Source: CALBMX01 sp047629095 (GTDB lineage: Bacteria > Planctomycetota > UBA1135 > GCA-002686595). From it: a stretch of 16,820 bases of DNA. The translations under genes were made by a program, and so were the position numbers. A model generated the notes under the pieces. The model was given only the letters and a program-made list of their open reading frames with translations, was not told the DNA's origin and ran no database searches. The stretch is from assembly GCA_047629095.1 (NCBI GenBank), contig JBLHWM010000034.1, positions 1-16,820 of the forward strand, written 5' to 3'. Of this stretch, positions 1 through 7,177 are shown in pieces. Position 1 is the stretch's first letter. Each line of letters opens with the position of its first letter.

Positions 1-80
1 TGGGGACGGCCTGCGACCGGACCGAGCCCAGTACGAATGGGCAGTCAAGGGGCTCGCCCATTTCAAAGCGCATGCCCATG

Positions 81-109
81 AAAAAAGGCTCCTGCAAAAT
101 GCAGGAGCC
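81..109 (-). terminator. Rho-independent terminator after the zinc-ribbon gene
   Basis: On the minus strand a perfect 10-bp stem (87-96 paired with 100-109) closes a 3-nt loop and is followed at once by six T (81-86). It lies 29 nt past the stop codon of the zinc-ribbon gene, in the right orientation to end its transcript. The plus strand has no T run after the stem, so termination is one-directional. Confidence 0.93.
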
Positions 110-137
110 CTTGGATTGGGTCTGAACTAGCGCGGTG

Positions 138-851
138 CTAGTTGTACGTGGCCGAGTACAGGATACGGTCGCAGCTCGGGCAGGTCACTAGGCCCACACC
201 ACGAGCGATGCGGACGGACAGGTTCGCGGGCACTTCCATCCAGCAGCACTGGCAGGTGCGGCCGTCTAGGTTGGCGAGCGCGATGCCTTGGCGACTGATG
301 AGCAGGCGCTCGTAGACGGAGACGATGTTCGGGTCGAGGTTGCCCTTCATCTTCTTGGCGCGCTCGGCTTCGAGCTTGGCCAAGGATGCTTCGGCCGCGG
401 CGACTTCCTTAGTCATGTTCTCTTCGAACTCAAGGAAGACCATCTCCTCGGCTTCGACATCGGTGGTGATCGAGTCGCGCTTCTCTTTGAAGCCCTCGGA
501 CTGGGTCACGAACTCGAGGCCCTCTTCCTCGGCTTGGCTGACGTCGCGCTTCAAGCTTCGCAGCTCGTGCTGGTAGGCCATCACGAGGGACTGGTCGCCG
601 GTCTCCTCCATGCCCTTCTCTAGCTTGCGCATGCGTTGACGGCTAATCGTCGTATCCATGTCGATCTCCTTGACGCGCAAGGTGAGCTGCTGGATCGCAT
701 TGTCAAGTTCATCGCGAGTTACGATGCGCCCATTGATGGAGGCGCGCCGCTTCTCATGCTCCTGAGGCAGCCGCTTGAGCTCGCCCTTGAGAGAGTGAAT
801 CTTGGTGTCGAGCTCTTGGAGGCCCAGAAGGACTTGAATCGTTTCCTGCAT
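138..851 (-). CDS. Coiled-coil protein with C-terminal C4 zinc ribbon (zf-RING_7 / CT398-FlgZ type)
   Basis: This 237-residue protein is made almost wholly of charged heptad-like helix (about residues 1-170), with a short C-terminal zinc ribbon: C200 and C203 (plus C202), then C224-P-S-C227. This is the layout of the C4-type zinc-ribbon family that includes Chlamydia CT398 and Helicobacter HP0958/FlgZ. Those act as chaperone or adaptor proteins linked to sigma-54 and to flagellar or type III export; the biochemical role here is unknown. The ATG at 851 gives the usual family N-terminus ('LLGLQELDTKI'). The gene follows rpoD but is separated from it by a strong terminator, so it is probably transcribed alone from the candidate promoter at 891-918. 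Family assignment is fairly sure; function is inference. Confidence 0.88.
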   Translation of the reverse strand: MQETIQVLLGLQELDTKIHSLKGELKRLPQEHEKRRASINGRIVTRDELDNAIQQLTLRVKEIDMDTTISRQRMRKLEKGMEETGDQSLVMAYQHELRSLKRDVSQAEEEGLEFVTQSEGFKEKRDSITTDVEAEEMVFLEFEENMTKEVAAAEASLAKLEAERAKKMKGNLDPNIVSVYERLLISRQGIALANLDGRTCQCCWMEVPANLSVRIARGVGLVTCPSCDRILYSATYN

Positions 852-890
852 AGTCTTGGTTCCCGCTTTTGGATAGGGGGCAAGAGTCTA

Positions 891-918
891 AGGATACTGA
901 ACCCGTTTGGCCCAGCAA
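891..918 (-). promoter_or_regulatory. Candidate sigma-70-like promoter for the zinc-ribbon gene
   Basis: Reading the minus strand, TTGCTG (913-918) is followed after 16 nt by TATCCT (891-896), about 40 nt before the ATG. It lies between the rpoD terminator and the gene, where a promoter is needed. The match is moderate and made by eye. Confidence 0.35.
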
Positions 919-965
919 AAGGGACCAGAATGGGGATCTCTACGTCCGAGTGCCGGCTTTGACGC

Positions 966-1003
966 AAAAAAGTGCCCGGCGGGTTCTAACCCGCCGGGCA
1001 CTT
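966..1003 (-). terminator. Strong rho-independent terminator after rpoD
   Basis: A GC-rich inverted repeat (970-984 paired with 989-1003, about 15 bp, tetraloop TCTA at 985-988) is followed on the minus strand by a run of T ending at 966. It lies about 75 nt past the rpoD stop and closes the dnaG-rpoD unit. Confidence 0.94.
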
Positions 1004-1076
1004 GTCTGATTTGGATGCTTCCAGGCCCTCAGCTAGGCTGACCCGGAGACCCAATGACCTACTCGGCTTACTCGAC

Positions 1077-2816
1077 CTACTCGGCCGGCGCGTCCTCGTC
1101 GTCCTCGACCTTGATGTTGTCGAGGAAGCTCGCCAAGCGGCGGGCGCGGACGGGGTGGCGCAGCTTGCGCACGGCCTTGGCTTCGATCTGGCGCACACGC
1201 TCGCGGGTCACGCGGAAGATGCGGCCGACCTCTTCGAGGGTATAGGTATACCCGTCGCCGATGCCATAACGCAGCTTCACGATCTCACGCTCGCGGAAGG
1301 TCAGACTGGAGAGCACCTCGCCGATGCGCTCGCGCAGCATCTCGCGGCCGGCGGCCTCCATCGGACTCTCGGCGCTATTGTCCTCGATGAAGTCACCGAA
1401 GTAGCTGTCCTCAGAGTCACCGATCGGACGGTCAAGGCTGATCGGATGCTTGCTGATCTTCATCACGCGCTTCGCTTCTTCCACCGTGATCTCACTGGCT
1501 TCTGCGATCTCCTCGACGCTGGGCTCGCGGCCCTTGGCCTGGAGCAGCTTCTTAGAGGCATTGCGCAGCTTGCTCATGGTCTCGATCATGTGCACTGGGA
1601 TACGAATCGTCCGGGCCTGGTCCGCGATCGAACGCGTAATGGCCTGGCGAATCCACCAAGTGGCGTAGGTCGAGAACTTGTAGCCGCGGCGGTACTCGTA
1701 CTTCTCAACGGCCTTCATCAGGCCGGTGTTACCTTCCTGGATCAGGTCGAGGAAGGAGAGCCCGCGGTTGCGGTACTTCTTCGCGATCGATACCACCAGA
1801 CGCAGGTTACCACTGGAGAGGTCACGCTTGGCCTGCTCGTACTCCACGTGGTGCAGACGAATCTGATCCAAGCGGCGGCGCAGGCGATGAGTCGGCTCAC
1901 CGGCGGCCCACTCGAGCTCGTTCAAGCGCTGCTCGAGCTCTTGGCCCTGGGGTGACGTTCGCTTCGGACCACGCAGTTGTGCAAGGCGGCGCTCCACCGA
2001 GCGCATCTCGCGGTAGTGATCCTCGATCAGCTCAAGGTACGGACGCACCTTCTTGATCTGCAGGTGGCACTCCTCGATCAGAATCACCAGCTTACGACGG
2101 ATCTTCTGGACCTTGGCAAGCTGCTCAGAGCGCTTGGCCTTGGTCATCTTGACGCCTTCCAAGAGAGGAGCGTTCTCCTCGCGGAACTGGGCGTAGAGGT
2201 GCTTGATCGTATCGAGGTTCACAGGTAGGCGCTTCTGCATGAAGGGCTTGCCTAGTGTCTCGACGATCTTGGGATCATCGTCCGGCTTCGGGTTCGGGTT
2301 GACCTTCAGGGTGCGGTCGAAGGCCAGCTTCTTGTCGGCCACCAGCTGCAGGGTCTGGATCGACTCCTCCATACACAGGGACGAGCCCTGGCACTTCTTG
2401 CGGAAGCGCTTGCGGGTAACTTCGATAGCCTTGGCGAGACGAATCTCCTCGGGGCGCGTCAGCAGCGGGATCTCGCCCATCTGCGTGAGGTACATGCGCA
2501 CGGGGTCGTCAATACGCTCGCTGAGAGATGCCTTAGCGGCGTTCTTCTCGGCGCGCTTAACGGCCTCTTCCTCGGCGCGACGTGCAGGTGCGTTAGCACC
2601 GTCAACGTCGCCCACGGTGAGCGGCGCGGCACCGTCCTCGTCGTCCTCGACTAGGGCAATGCCCTTGTCTTCGAACAAGTCGAAGAGGCGCTCAAGATGG
2701 TCGGGCGGTACGTGATTGTCATCAAAAGCCGTGTTGATCTCGGAGTAAGTCAGGGCGCCCTTGGTGACGCCAAGCTTTACGAGCTCGGTGATGATGGACT
2801 CGATTTGGTCAGACAT
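1077..2816 (-). CDS. rpoD: Primary (housekeeping) RNA polymerase sigma factor
   Basis: This 579-residue sigma-70 factor directs core RNA polymerase to housekeeping promoters. A region 1.1-like N-terminus (about 1-60) is followed by an acidic linker and region 1.2 ('DDPVRMYLTQMGEIPLLT', 103-120). A large non-conserved charged region (about 135-325) separates this from regions 2.1-2.4 ('NLRLVVSIAKKY', 'DLIQEGNTGLMKAVEKY', 'FSTYATWWIRQAITR', 337-395). Region 3 is at about 405-460, and region 4 holds 'REREIVKLRYG' (508-518) and 'VTRERVRQIEAKAVRKLRHP' (536-555). Region 1.1 and full length mark it as the group 1 factor. It starts at ATG 2816, 22 nt after the dnaG stop, so the two are co-transcribed as in the classic macromolecular-synthesis operon. 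No rpsU lies upstream here. Confidence 0.97.
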   Translation of the reverse strand: MSDQIESIITELVKLGVTKGALTYSEINTAFDDNHVPPDHLERLFDLFEDKGIALVEDDEDGAAPLTVGDVDGANAPARRAEEEAVKRAEKNAAKASLSERIDDPVRMYLTQMGEIPLLTRPEEIRLAKAIEVTRKRFRKKCQGSSLCMEESIQTLQLVADKKLAFDRTLKVNPNPKPDDDPKIVETLGKPFMQKRLPVNLDTIKHLYAQFREENAPLLEGVKMTKAKRSEQLAKVQKIRRKLVILIEECHLQIKKVRPYLELIEDHYREMRSVERRLAQLRGPKRTSPQGQELEQRLNELEWAAGEPTHRLRRRLDQIRLHHVEYEQAKRDLSSGNLRLVVSIAKKYRNRGLSFLDLIQEGNTGLMKAVEKYEYRRGYKFSTYATWWIRQAITRSIADQARTIRIPVHMIETMSKLRNASKKLLQAKGREPSVEEIAEASEITVEEAKRVMKISKHPISLDRPIGDSEDSYFGDFIEDNSAESPMEAAGREMLRERIGEVLSSLTFREREIVKLRYGIGDGYTYTLEEVGRIFRVTRERVRQIEAKAVRKLRHPVRARRLASFLDNIKVEDDEDAPAE

Positions 2817-2838
2817 ATTTGGTGAGGTCCGAATCGGT

Positions 2839-4857
2839 TCAGTGTTTAGGTTGCAGGGTATGTAGCTTTCGGGTGGCTTCGCTCAGTTCAACGAGATAGC
2901 GCGCACGCTCATCCTCGCTCTTGGCTTGGGCCATGTTCAAACGCACCGTTTCGACAGTGCGCCTGTGATCTTGTTCTTGGATGTACTTCAGAGAGTCCCT
3001 TGCGAGCTCGGCTGCGTCGCCAAAATCGGCGAGGGCTTCAAGCTGGGCGGGCAGGGCCTGGTCCGCCTCGGCGGGCAGACTGGCGGCGATGGCAGCCGAA
3101 TCGATGTCAGCATCGTCAGGGCCTTCGTAATAGAGGGCTCTAACCGCTTGGACGACATCGAGTATCGCTGTTTCAGGACAATTTACGAAGGTCTCATCCT
3201 CGGTGGCAGGTAGGTAAATGGGTATCAGGCCGTTGTCTCGAAGCATGGCTCCAAGCAGCTGGCGGTAGGCTAGGCGCTCGTTCTCCTCGCGCTTCACTTG
3301 AAATCTATCCTGCCCCGATTGAGCCGGAGAGGATATTTGGTACGGAATCGCTTCAGTTTCACCACTTGGAAAGGAGGGAAATCCCTGTTCTTGGCCATAT
3401 CCCCCTCCGGCGTCCGGTTCCCCGGCCGGAAAGTAGGGCTCCTCGGCGAATCCCCCGGGACTTCCCCCTTGGGAAGGCGCGGCAAACGAAGCGGCACTAG
3501 GACGGGATGACGGCGGCTGAAGTTCCCTCTTGCGCGGAGCCCGTCTGCGCTTGAGCTCATCGTATTGACTGCGCACATCCTCCTCGGGAAGGCCGAGTCC
3601 ACTGGCGATGGGCCGGATTAGGGCGGAGGCATGCACGGGCTTGGGGATCACGAAGAGCACCTCGAGCAGCTCGTTGACGGCTTCGGAGAGCTCCTTGGGG
3701 TCGAGATCCTGCATGCGCCCGAGTAGGAACTCCAGCCAGCCCACGGGCTCGGACACGAGCTTTTCGAAGGGCTTTCCCCCATCGCGGACCAGCAGGTCGC
3801 AGGGGTCTTCCCCCGCGGGCGGCGCGGCCACGTCGATGTCGATCTCAAGGGGGAGCAAGCCCATCAGCGCCTTGCGGGTCGCCCGTGCTCCAGCCTCGTC
3901 TCCATCAAAGACGAGCGTAGCTCGGCGAGCGCCGCTGCGGCGAATCAAGGCCGCGTGGTCTGAGGTCGTCGCCGTTCCAAGCACAGCACAAACCGTGCGA
4001 TGGCCAGCCTGGTGAGCGGCCATGACGTCGGTGTAGCCCTCGACCAAGATCACGCGCTTCTCCTTGCGGATCGCCGGCATGGATAGGTCGTACCCGTAGA
4101 TCAAGCGGCCCTTGTGGAAGAGCGGCGTCTCTGGGGTGTTCACGTACTTCGGCCCCTTGGGCTTGCCGCCGAGGTCGTCGAGTGCGCGCGCTCCGAAACC
4201 AACCGTGCGCCCTTTTGGATCGCGGATCGGAATCATGATGCGGTTGTAGAAAAAGTCGTAGCACGCGCCGTCGTCCCGGCGCCGCACTAGACCGGCGTCC
4301 ATCATCAGGTTCTCGGGGATCCCCGCCTGGCGCGCCTTGTCGAACAGCGGGCTGCCACCACCGGGCGCCCAGCCGACACCAAAGACACTGGCGGTCTCCG
4401 CGCCAAGTCCGCGGTCCTCTAAGTACTGCCGAGCGCGCTGCCCCTCGGGACCGAGCAGGAAGCTCTTGTAGACCTTCTCCGCGCGCTCGAGCACGTCGTA
4501 GATTTTCTGGAAGCGAGCGTCCTCTTTCTTGTTGCCCTTGCGGCCAAAGCCATTCTCGGGCCAGGGCACGCCGGAGATCTCAGCCGTAGCCTTCAGGGCC
4601 TCCATGAACTCGGCGTTGTCCGTTTTCATGATGAACGAGATCGAGTCACCGCCCTCGCCGCAAGCGCCGTAGCAACGCCAAGTACCCCGGGACGGATCCA
4701 CCTTAAACGAGGGCGTCTTCTCGTCGTGGAAAGGACAGCACGCAACCCACAAATGACCAGCCCGCTTCAGCGAAGTGACGCGCGTTCGCACGACTTCTTC
4801 GATGGCAGCACCGAGCTTCACGCGCTCGATAAAGTCTTTAAACTCGTGGTCTTGCAA
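2839..4857 (-). CDS. dnaG: DNA primase DnaG
   Basis: This 672-residue primase makes RNA primers at the replication fork with the replicative helicase. The N-terminal CHC2 zinc finger shows C41-P-F-H44 ('CPFHDEKTPSF') and C62...C66. The TOPRIM catalytic core has 'LVEGYTDVMA' (271-280, E273) and 'FDGDEAG' (317-323, D318 and D320). A Gly/Pro/Ser/Glu-rich, probably disordered linker spans about 442-515, before a helical helicase-interacting C-terminus (about 520-670). The start is TTG at 4857: no in-frame ATG, GTG or TTG precedes it nearby, and the resulting N-terminus ('FKDFIERV') matches the family. The second zinc pair is spaced C-x3-C rather than the usual C-x2-C. It is first in an operon with rpoD and sits behind a long structured leader. 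Confidence 0.96.
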   Translation of the reverse strand: MQDHEFKDFIERVKLGAAIEEVVRTRVTSLKRAGHLWVACCPFHDEKTPSFKVDPSRGTWRCYGACGEGGDSISFIMKTDNAEFMEALKATAEISGVPWPENGFGRKGNKKEDARFQKIYDVLERAEKVYKSFLLGPEGQRARQYLEDRGLGAETASVFGVGWAPGGGSPLFDKARQAGIPENLMMDAGLVRRRDDGACYDFFYNRIMIPIRDPKGRTVGFGARALDDLGGKPKGPKYVNTPETPLFHKGRLIYGYDLSMPAIRKEKRVILVEGYTDVMAAHQAGHRTVCAVLGTATTSDHAALIRRSGARRATLVFDGDEAGARATRKALMGLLPLEIDIDVAAPPAGEDPCDLLVRDGGKPFEKLVSEPVGWLEFLLGRMQDLDPKELSEAVNELLEVLFVIPKPVHASALIRPIASGLGLPEEDVRSQYDELKRRRAPRKRELQPPSSRPSAASFAAPSQGGSPGGFAEEPYFPAGEPDAGGGYGQEQGFPSFPSGETEAIPYQISSPAQSGQDRFQVKREENERLAYRQLLGAMLRDNGLIPIYLPATEDETFVNCPETAILDVVQAVRALYYEGPDDADIDSAAIAASLPAEADQALPAQLEALADFGDAAELARDSLKYIQEQDHRRTVETVRLNMAQAKSEDERARYLVELSEATRKLHTLQPKH

Positions 4858-4916
4858 GGTAGATGGGTGGATACGAAATGGGCCCGGGAATTCGTCTGGG
4901 GCTGCCTGGGTAGGCG

Positions 4917-5046
4917 TCGATTTCTTCTCTAAAAATCGAAGCGGAATGCGAGGGATGCTTTCCTAGCATCAAGGGTGCGAGCTTCGTATCAGCTGCCAAA
5001 AATTGCATTCCGCCGGGCTCCTTCAGGGAAGGAGTTAGCAAGCCCC
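4917..5046 (-). promoter_or_regulatory. Structured 5' leader of dnaG-rpoD, attenuator- or switch-like
   Basis: Between the candidate promoter and the dnaG start, the minus-strand RNA can form several helices. P1 is a 7-bp hairpin (5028-5034 with 5018-5024), extendable by pairing GGG at 5044-5046 with CCC at 5015-5017. P2 is a 9-bp long-range stem (5005-5013 with 4941-4949) enclosing P3, a 6-bp hairpin (4965-4970 with 4954-4959). P2 is followed a few nt later by five T (4931-4935), as in an intrinsic terminator. Two helices compete: CGAAGC (4981-4986) with GCTTCG (4937-4942) overlaps the 3' strand of P2, and a 7-bp hairpin (4933-4939 with 4917-4923) traps part of the T run. The helices are visible in the sequence; the regulatory role is inference. 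It matches no RNA class I know. Confidence 0.5.
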
Positions 5047-5047
5047 T

Positions 5048-5076
5048 ATTTTAAGAACCCGGGCGAGTCCTGTCTA
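5048..5076 (-). promoter_or_regulatory. dnaG: Candidate sigma-70 promoter of dnaG-rpoD
   Basis: On the minus strand, TAGACA (5071-5076) and TAAAAT (5048-5053) are exactly 17 nt apart, each one mismatch from the TTGACA/TATAAT consensus. Transcription would start near 5041, giving a leader of about 184 nt before the dnaG TTG. This is the best promoter-like match I noticed in the window. The rest of the rsmA-dnaG spacer (5077-5280) holds no convincing open frame. Confidence 0.6.
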
Positions 5077-5186
5077 CCGCAGGCGGAAAAAGTCTGTTGA
5101 AAACCACTGCCGGACTCAGGTTAGGCCCTAGCGGTCCGGCCCCAAAAGATCCGTCCTGAGGCTCGGTCCGCTTTGATCCTACGCGG

Positions 5187-5235
5187 AAAAGCGCCCGTCT
5201 AGGGCCCTGGGTAGAGCTCGCTCCTGGTCGGCGCT
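5187..5235 (-). terminator. Possible weak terminator after rsmA
   Basis: On the minus strand AGCGCC (5230-5235 complement) pairs with GGCGCT (5190-5195 complement) and is followed by TTT (5187-5189). The 6-bp stem encloses 34 nt containing a GGGCCC palindrome. It is in the right place to end the rsmA transcript, but the long loop and short T run make it a weak candidate. Confidence 0.28.
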
Positions 5236-5280
5236 ACAGGATCGACGCGTACAAGGTCGATTGAGCCACCTCGCGGGCGG

Positions 5281-6162
5281 TCACTTCGGCTGGACCGCGA
5301 CCGCTAGGGCCTTGAGGGCGTCTAGGTCGAGAGTCTCCGCACGAGCGCCCGGGTCGATGCCGATGGCTTCCATGGCCGAGGCAGCCACCTCCTTGGAGCC
5401 CATAAGGCGCCCCACCACGGCTCGAAGGGTCTTGCGCCGGGCCTGGAACAGGGCTTCGATCAACCTGTCCGTGGCCTCGAGGGCGGCGGGCTCCGGGCGC
5501 TCGGGCTTGAGGTCGAGGCGCACCACGGCGCTCTCAACCTTAGGAGGCGGCCAGAAGAGCCCGGCTCCCACGCGGCGCGTCAGCTTGGCTTCGTAGATCA
5601 GGCCGAGCTTGGCCGTCAGGCCACCCCATGCGGAGTCCCCAGGGCCAGCGACGATGCGCTCGGCCACCTCGGTCTGGATCAGGGCGGTCATCACTTTGGG
5701 CGGGTTGGGCAGCCTGGAAAGTGAGACCATAATCGGGGAGGCCACCGAATAGGGCAGGTTGCTCACCAGGGACCAATTGCTGTCCGCTGGGATGCGCTCC
5801 AGGATCTCGGGGGCGATCGCGCGTTTCTTGGCGAGTGCGTCGGCGCGAACGAGCTCGAGGGAGCCACCGGGTGAGTCCGGGGCCAAGGGCTCAAGGAACT
5901 CGGCAGCGATGCCGTAGAGTCGGCGGTCGATTTCGATGCCTAGTAAATTCGCGCCCGCTCCCAGCAGCTGCACACTGAGGAAGCCGCAGCCGACGCCGAC
6001 CTCTAGGACGAAGTCTCCGGCACCGATGCCGGCATCCGCCACAATCGCGGCCGCCGTGTTCTCGTCCAGCAGGAAGTTCTGGCCAAAGCGCTTCGACGGG
6101 TGAAAGCCCTCGGCGGCGAGAGCTTCCTTGAACTGCTTCCAGGGTGGTCTGCGGAAGGTCAT
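5281..6162 (-). CDS. rsmA: 16S rRNA (adenine1518-N6/adenine1519-N6)-dimethyltransferase
   Basis: This 293-residue RsmA/KsgA enzyme uses S-adenosylmethionine to dimethylate two adjacent adenosines in the loop of helix 45 of 16S rRNA, a late step in small-subunit assembly. The family signature 'KRFGQNFLLDE' is at 24-34 and SAM motif I 'EVGVGCGFLS' at 54-63. The acidic ribose-binding 'EID' follows at 77-79, the adenine-site 'ADAL' at 107-110, and catalytic motif IV 'NLPY' at 135-138. The C-terminal 'FWPPPKVESAVVRL' (203-216) is also typical. Length is normal or slightly long. The ATG at 6162 overlaps the stop of the upstream lipoprotein gene as ATGA, with GGGAG 7 nt before it, so translational coupling is likely. 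Confidence 0.96.
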   Translation of the reverse strand: MTFRRPPWKQFKEALAAEGFHPSKRFGQNFLLDENTAAAIVADAGIGAGDFVLEVGVGCGFLSVQLLGAGANLLGIEIDRRLYGIAAEFLEPLAPDSPGGSLELVRADALAKKRAIAPEILERIPADSNWSLVSNLPYSVASPIMVSLSRLPNPPKVMTALIQTEVAERIVAGPGDSAWGGLTAKLGLIYEAKLTRRVGAGLFWPPPKVESAVVRLDLKPERPEPAALEATDRLIEALFQARRKTLRAVVGRLMGSKEVAASAMEAIGIDPGARAETLDLDALKALAVAVQPK

Positions 6163-7145
6163 GGTCGCGCTCCCGAGAGAAGAGCATCCAAGCCCGTACC
6201 CGTTCCGTGTTCTGTCACCAGCTTCTCCAGTAGGGCGATCAAGTCGCTCTCACCCGTGGCAAACCAGCGTTGGCCAAGGGCGCTTAGCCTCTTTTGGCTG
6301 TGCTTGTCCTTGGGCAGGGCGGATGCGATCGAGGCGAGGTAGGCCTCGGCGTCGGCAACGCACCTGGCCCCGACGTCCTGGGCCCGGTGCTCGGGCGTCA
6401 AGGTCTTGGCAAAGAAACTCAAGGGCACATCGGCGATGCCACCCTCGACAAACAGAGGCCGTTGGCGCGCGGTATACGATCCACCCATGGCCGAGAGGTA
6501 GGGGCCATCACTCGAACCGCCAGCGTTGATGTCCACGCCGGCTCCCACACCAATCGGGTCGCCGATACCGGGCACCCAACCGCTGGTCCACTCCCAGACA
6601 TTACCCAGCTGGTCGTAGGTCCCAAAGGGGCCGCGTCCAGCTTCAAAGGTGCCGACGGCGAGGGGACGCTCCATTCCAAGGTCAAGCGTATTGGCCACGG
6701 ACTCCTGGGAGTTGTAGCCCCATGGGTAGCGATGGCCGAGGCTACCCGAGGCAATGTAGAGCCACTCACCGGGCGTCGGTAGGCGCATGCCCCTGGCCCC
6801 GGCAAAGCTGACGGCTTCCCCGTAACCCAGGCTAGCGGGCCAAGTCTCAGACCCGACTGGCTCTTGCTGCTCGCCCTGAACTTCGTTCGTCCCAAGGCCC
6901 GCGCGCTCAAGGTCGCCACGGGTGACCTCAAAGCGATCCACAAGCAGCGGCGCCGCGGCGCGCGCCGTGAACTCCTCGCGCAGGAAGACGCCCTTGCGCA
7001 CTTGGCCACTGGGCACAAAAGCCAAGCGCTCTAGCTCGCCCAGGAGTTCCTGGTCGTGCTTGGCCCCGTCTCCACAGCCGAAGACTCCAAGTAGCCCTGC
7101 GGCCAGGACCAGGGTCCATGGGCGTTGTGCTAGGTGCTTGTCCAA
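6159..7145 (-). CDS. Lipoprotein with SUMF1/FGE-like fold, probably non-catalytic
   Basis: This 328-residue protein has a lipoprotein signal ('LGVFGC', lipidated C24) and then a formylglycine-generating-enzyme-type (SUMF1, C-lectin-like) domain at about 42-263. Typical motifs are 'DRFEVTRGD' (70-78), 'RLPTPGEWLY' (121-130), 'YPWG' (140-143), 'LGNVWEWTSGW' (180-190), 'MGGSY' (220-224) and the closing 'VGARCV' (258-263). The paired cysteines of true formylglycine-generating enzymes are not seen; C262 is the only cysteine late in the domain. A structural, ligand-binding or envelope role is therefore likelier than sulfatase activation. The start is TTG at 7145, the only initiation codon between the upstream in-frame stop (7182-7184) and the signal peptide. 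A C-terminal helical tail (about 264-328) follows the fold. It lies 32 nt after the OmpA-like gene and overlaps rsmA by 4 nt. Confidence 0.85.
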   Translation of the reverse strand: MDKHLAQRPWTLVLAAGLLGVFGCGDGAKHDQELLGELERLAFVPSGQVRKGVFLREEFTARAAAPLLVDRFEVTRGDLERAGLGTNEVQGEQQEPVGSETWPASLGYGEAVSFAGARGMRLPTPGEWLYIASGSLGHRYPWGYNSQESVANTLDLGMERPLAVGTFEAGRGPFGTYDQLGNVWEWTSGWVPGIGDPIGVGAGVDINAGGSSDGPYLSAMGGSYTARQRPLFVEGGIADVPLSFFAKTLTPEHRAQDVGARCVADAEAYLASIASALPKDKHSQKRLSALGQRWFATGESDLIALLEKLVTEHGTGTGLDALLSGARP

Positions 7146-7177
7146 AGTGAGCTGGTCCCGAGGTCTCGGGAGGAGAG

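Noticed and set aside
1..80. Short open frames to the left of the first terminator, including a minus-strand ATG at 79
   Set aside because: Frames are open on both strands over only 80 nt, and a start 2 nt past a terminator would leave no room for a leader. Nothing can be assigned without the flanking sequence.
719..967. A small minus-strand frame between rpoD and the zinc-ribbon gene
   Set aside because: It overlaps the zinc-ribbon coding start in another frame and covers the candidate promoter; Ser/Arg/Pro-rich with no motif.
1002..1955. A 317-codon open frame on the plus strand opposite rpoD
   Set aside because: It is the GC-rich antisense shadow of rpoD: Leu/Asp/Ala-rich, no domain, and it begins within the rpoD terminator. 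The minus-strand frame encodes an unmistakable sigma factor.
7157..7170. CCCGAG/CTCGGG palindrome between the OmpA-like and SUMF1 genes, considered as a terminator
   Set aside because: Only 6 bp with a 2-nt loop and no T run; the genes are 32 nt apart and probably co-transcribed.
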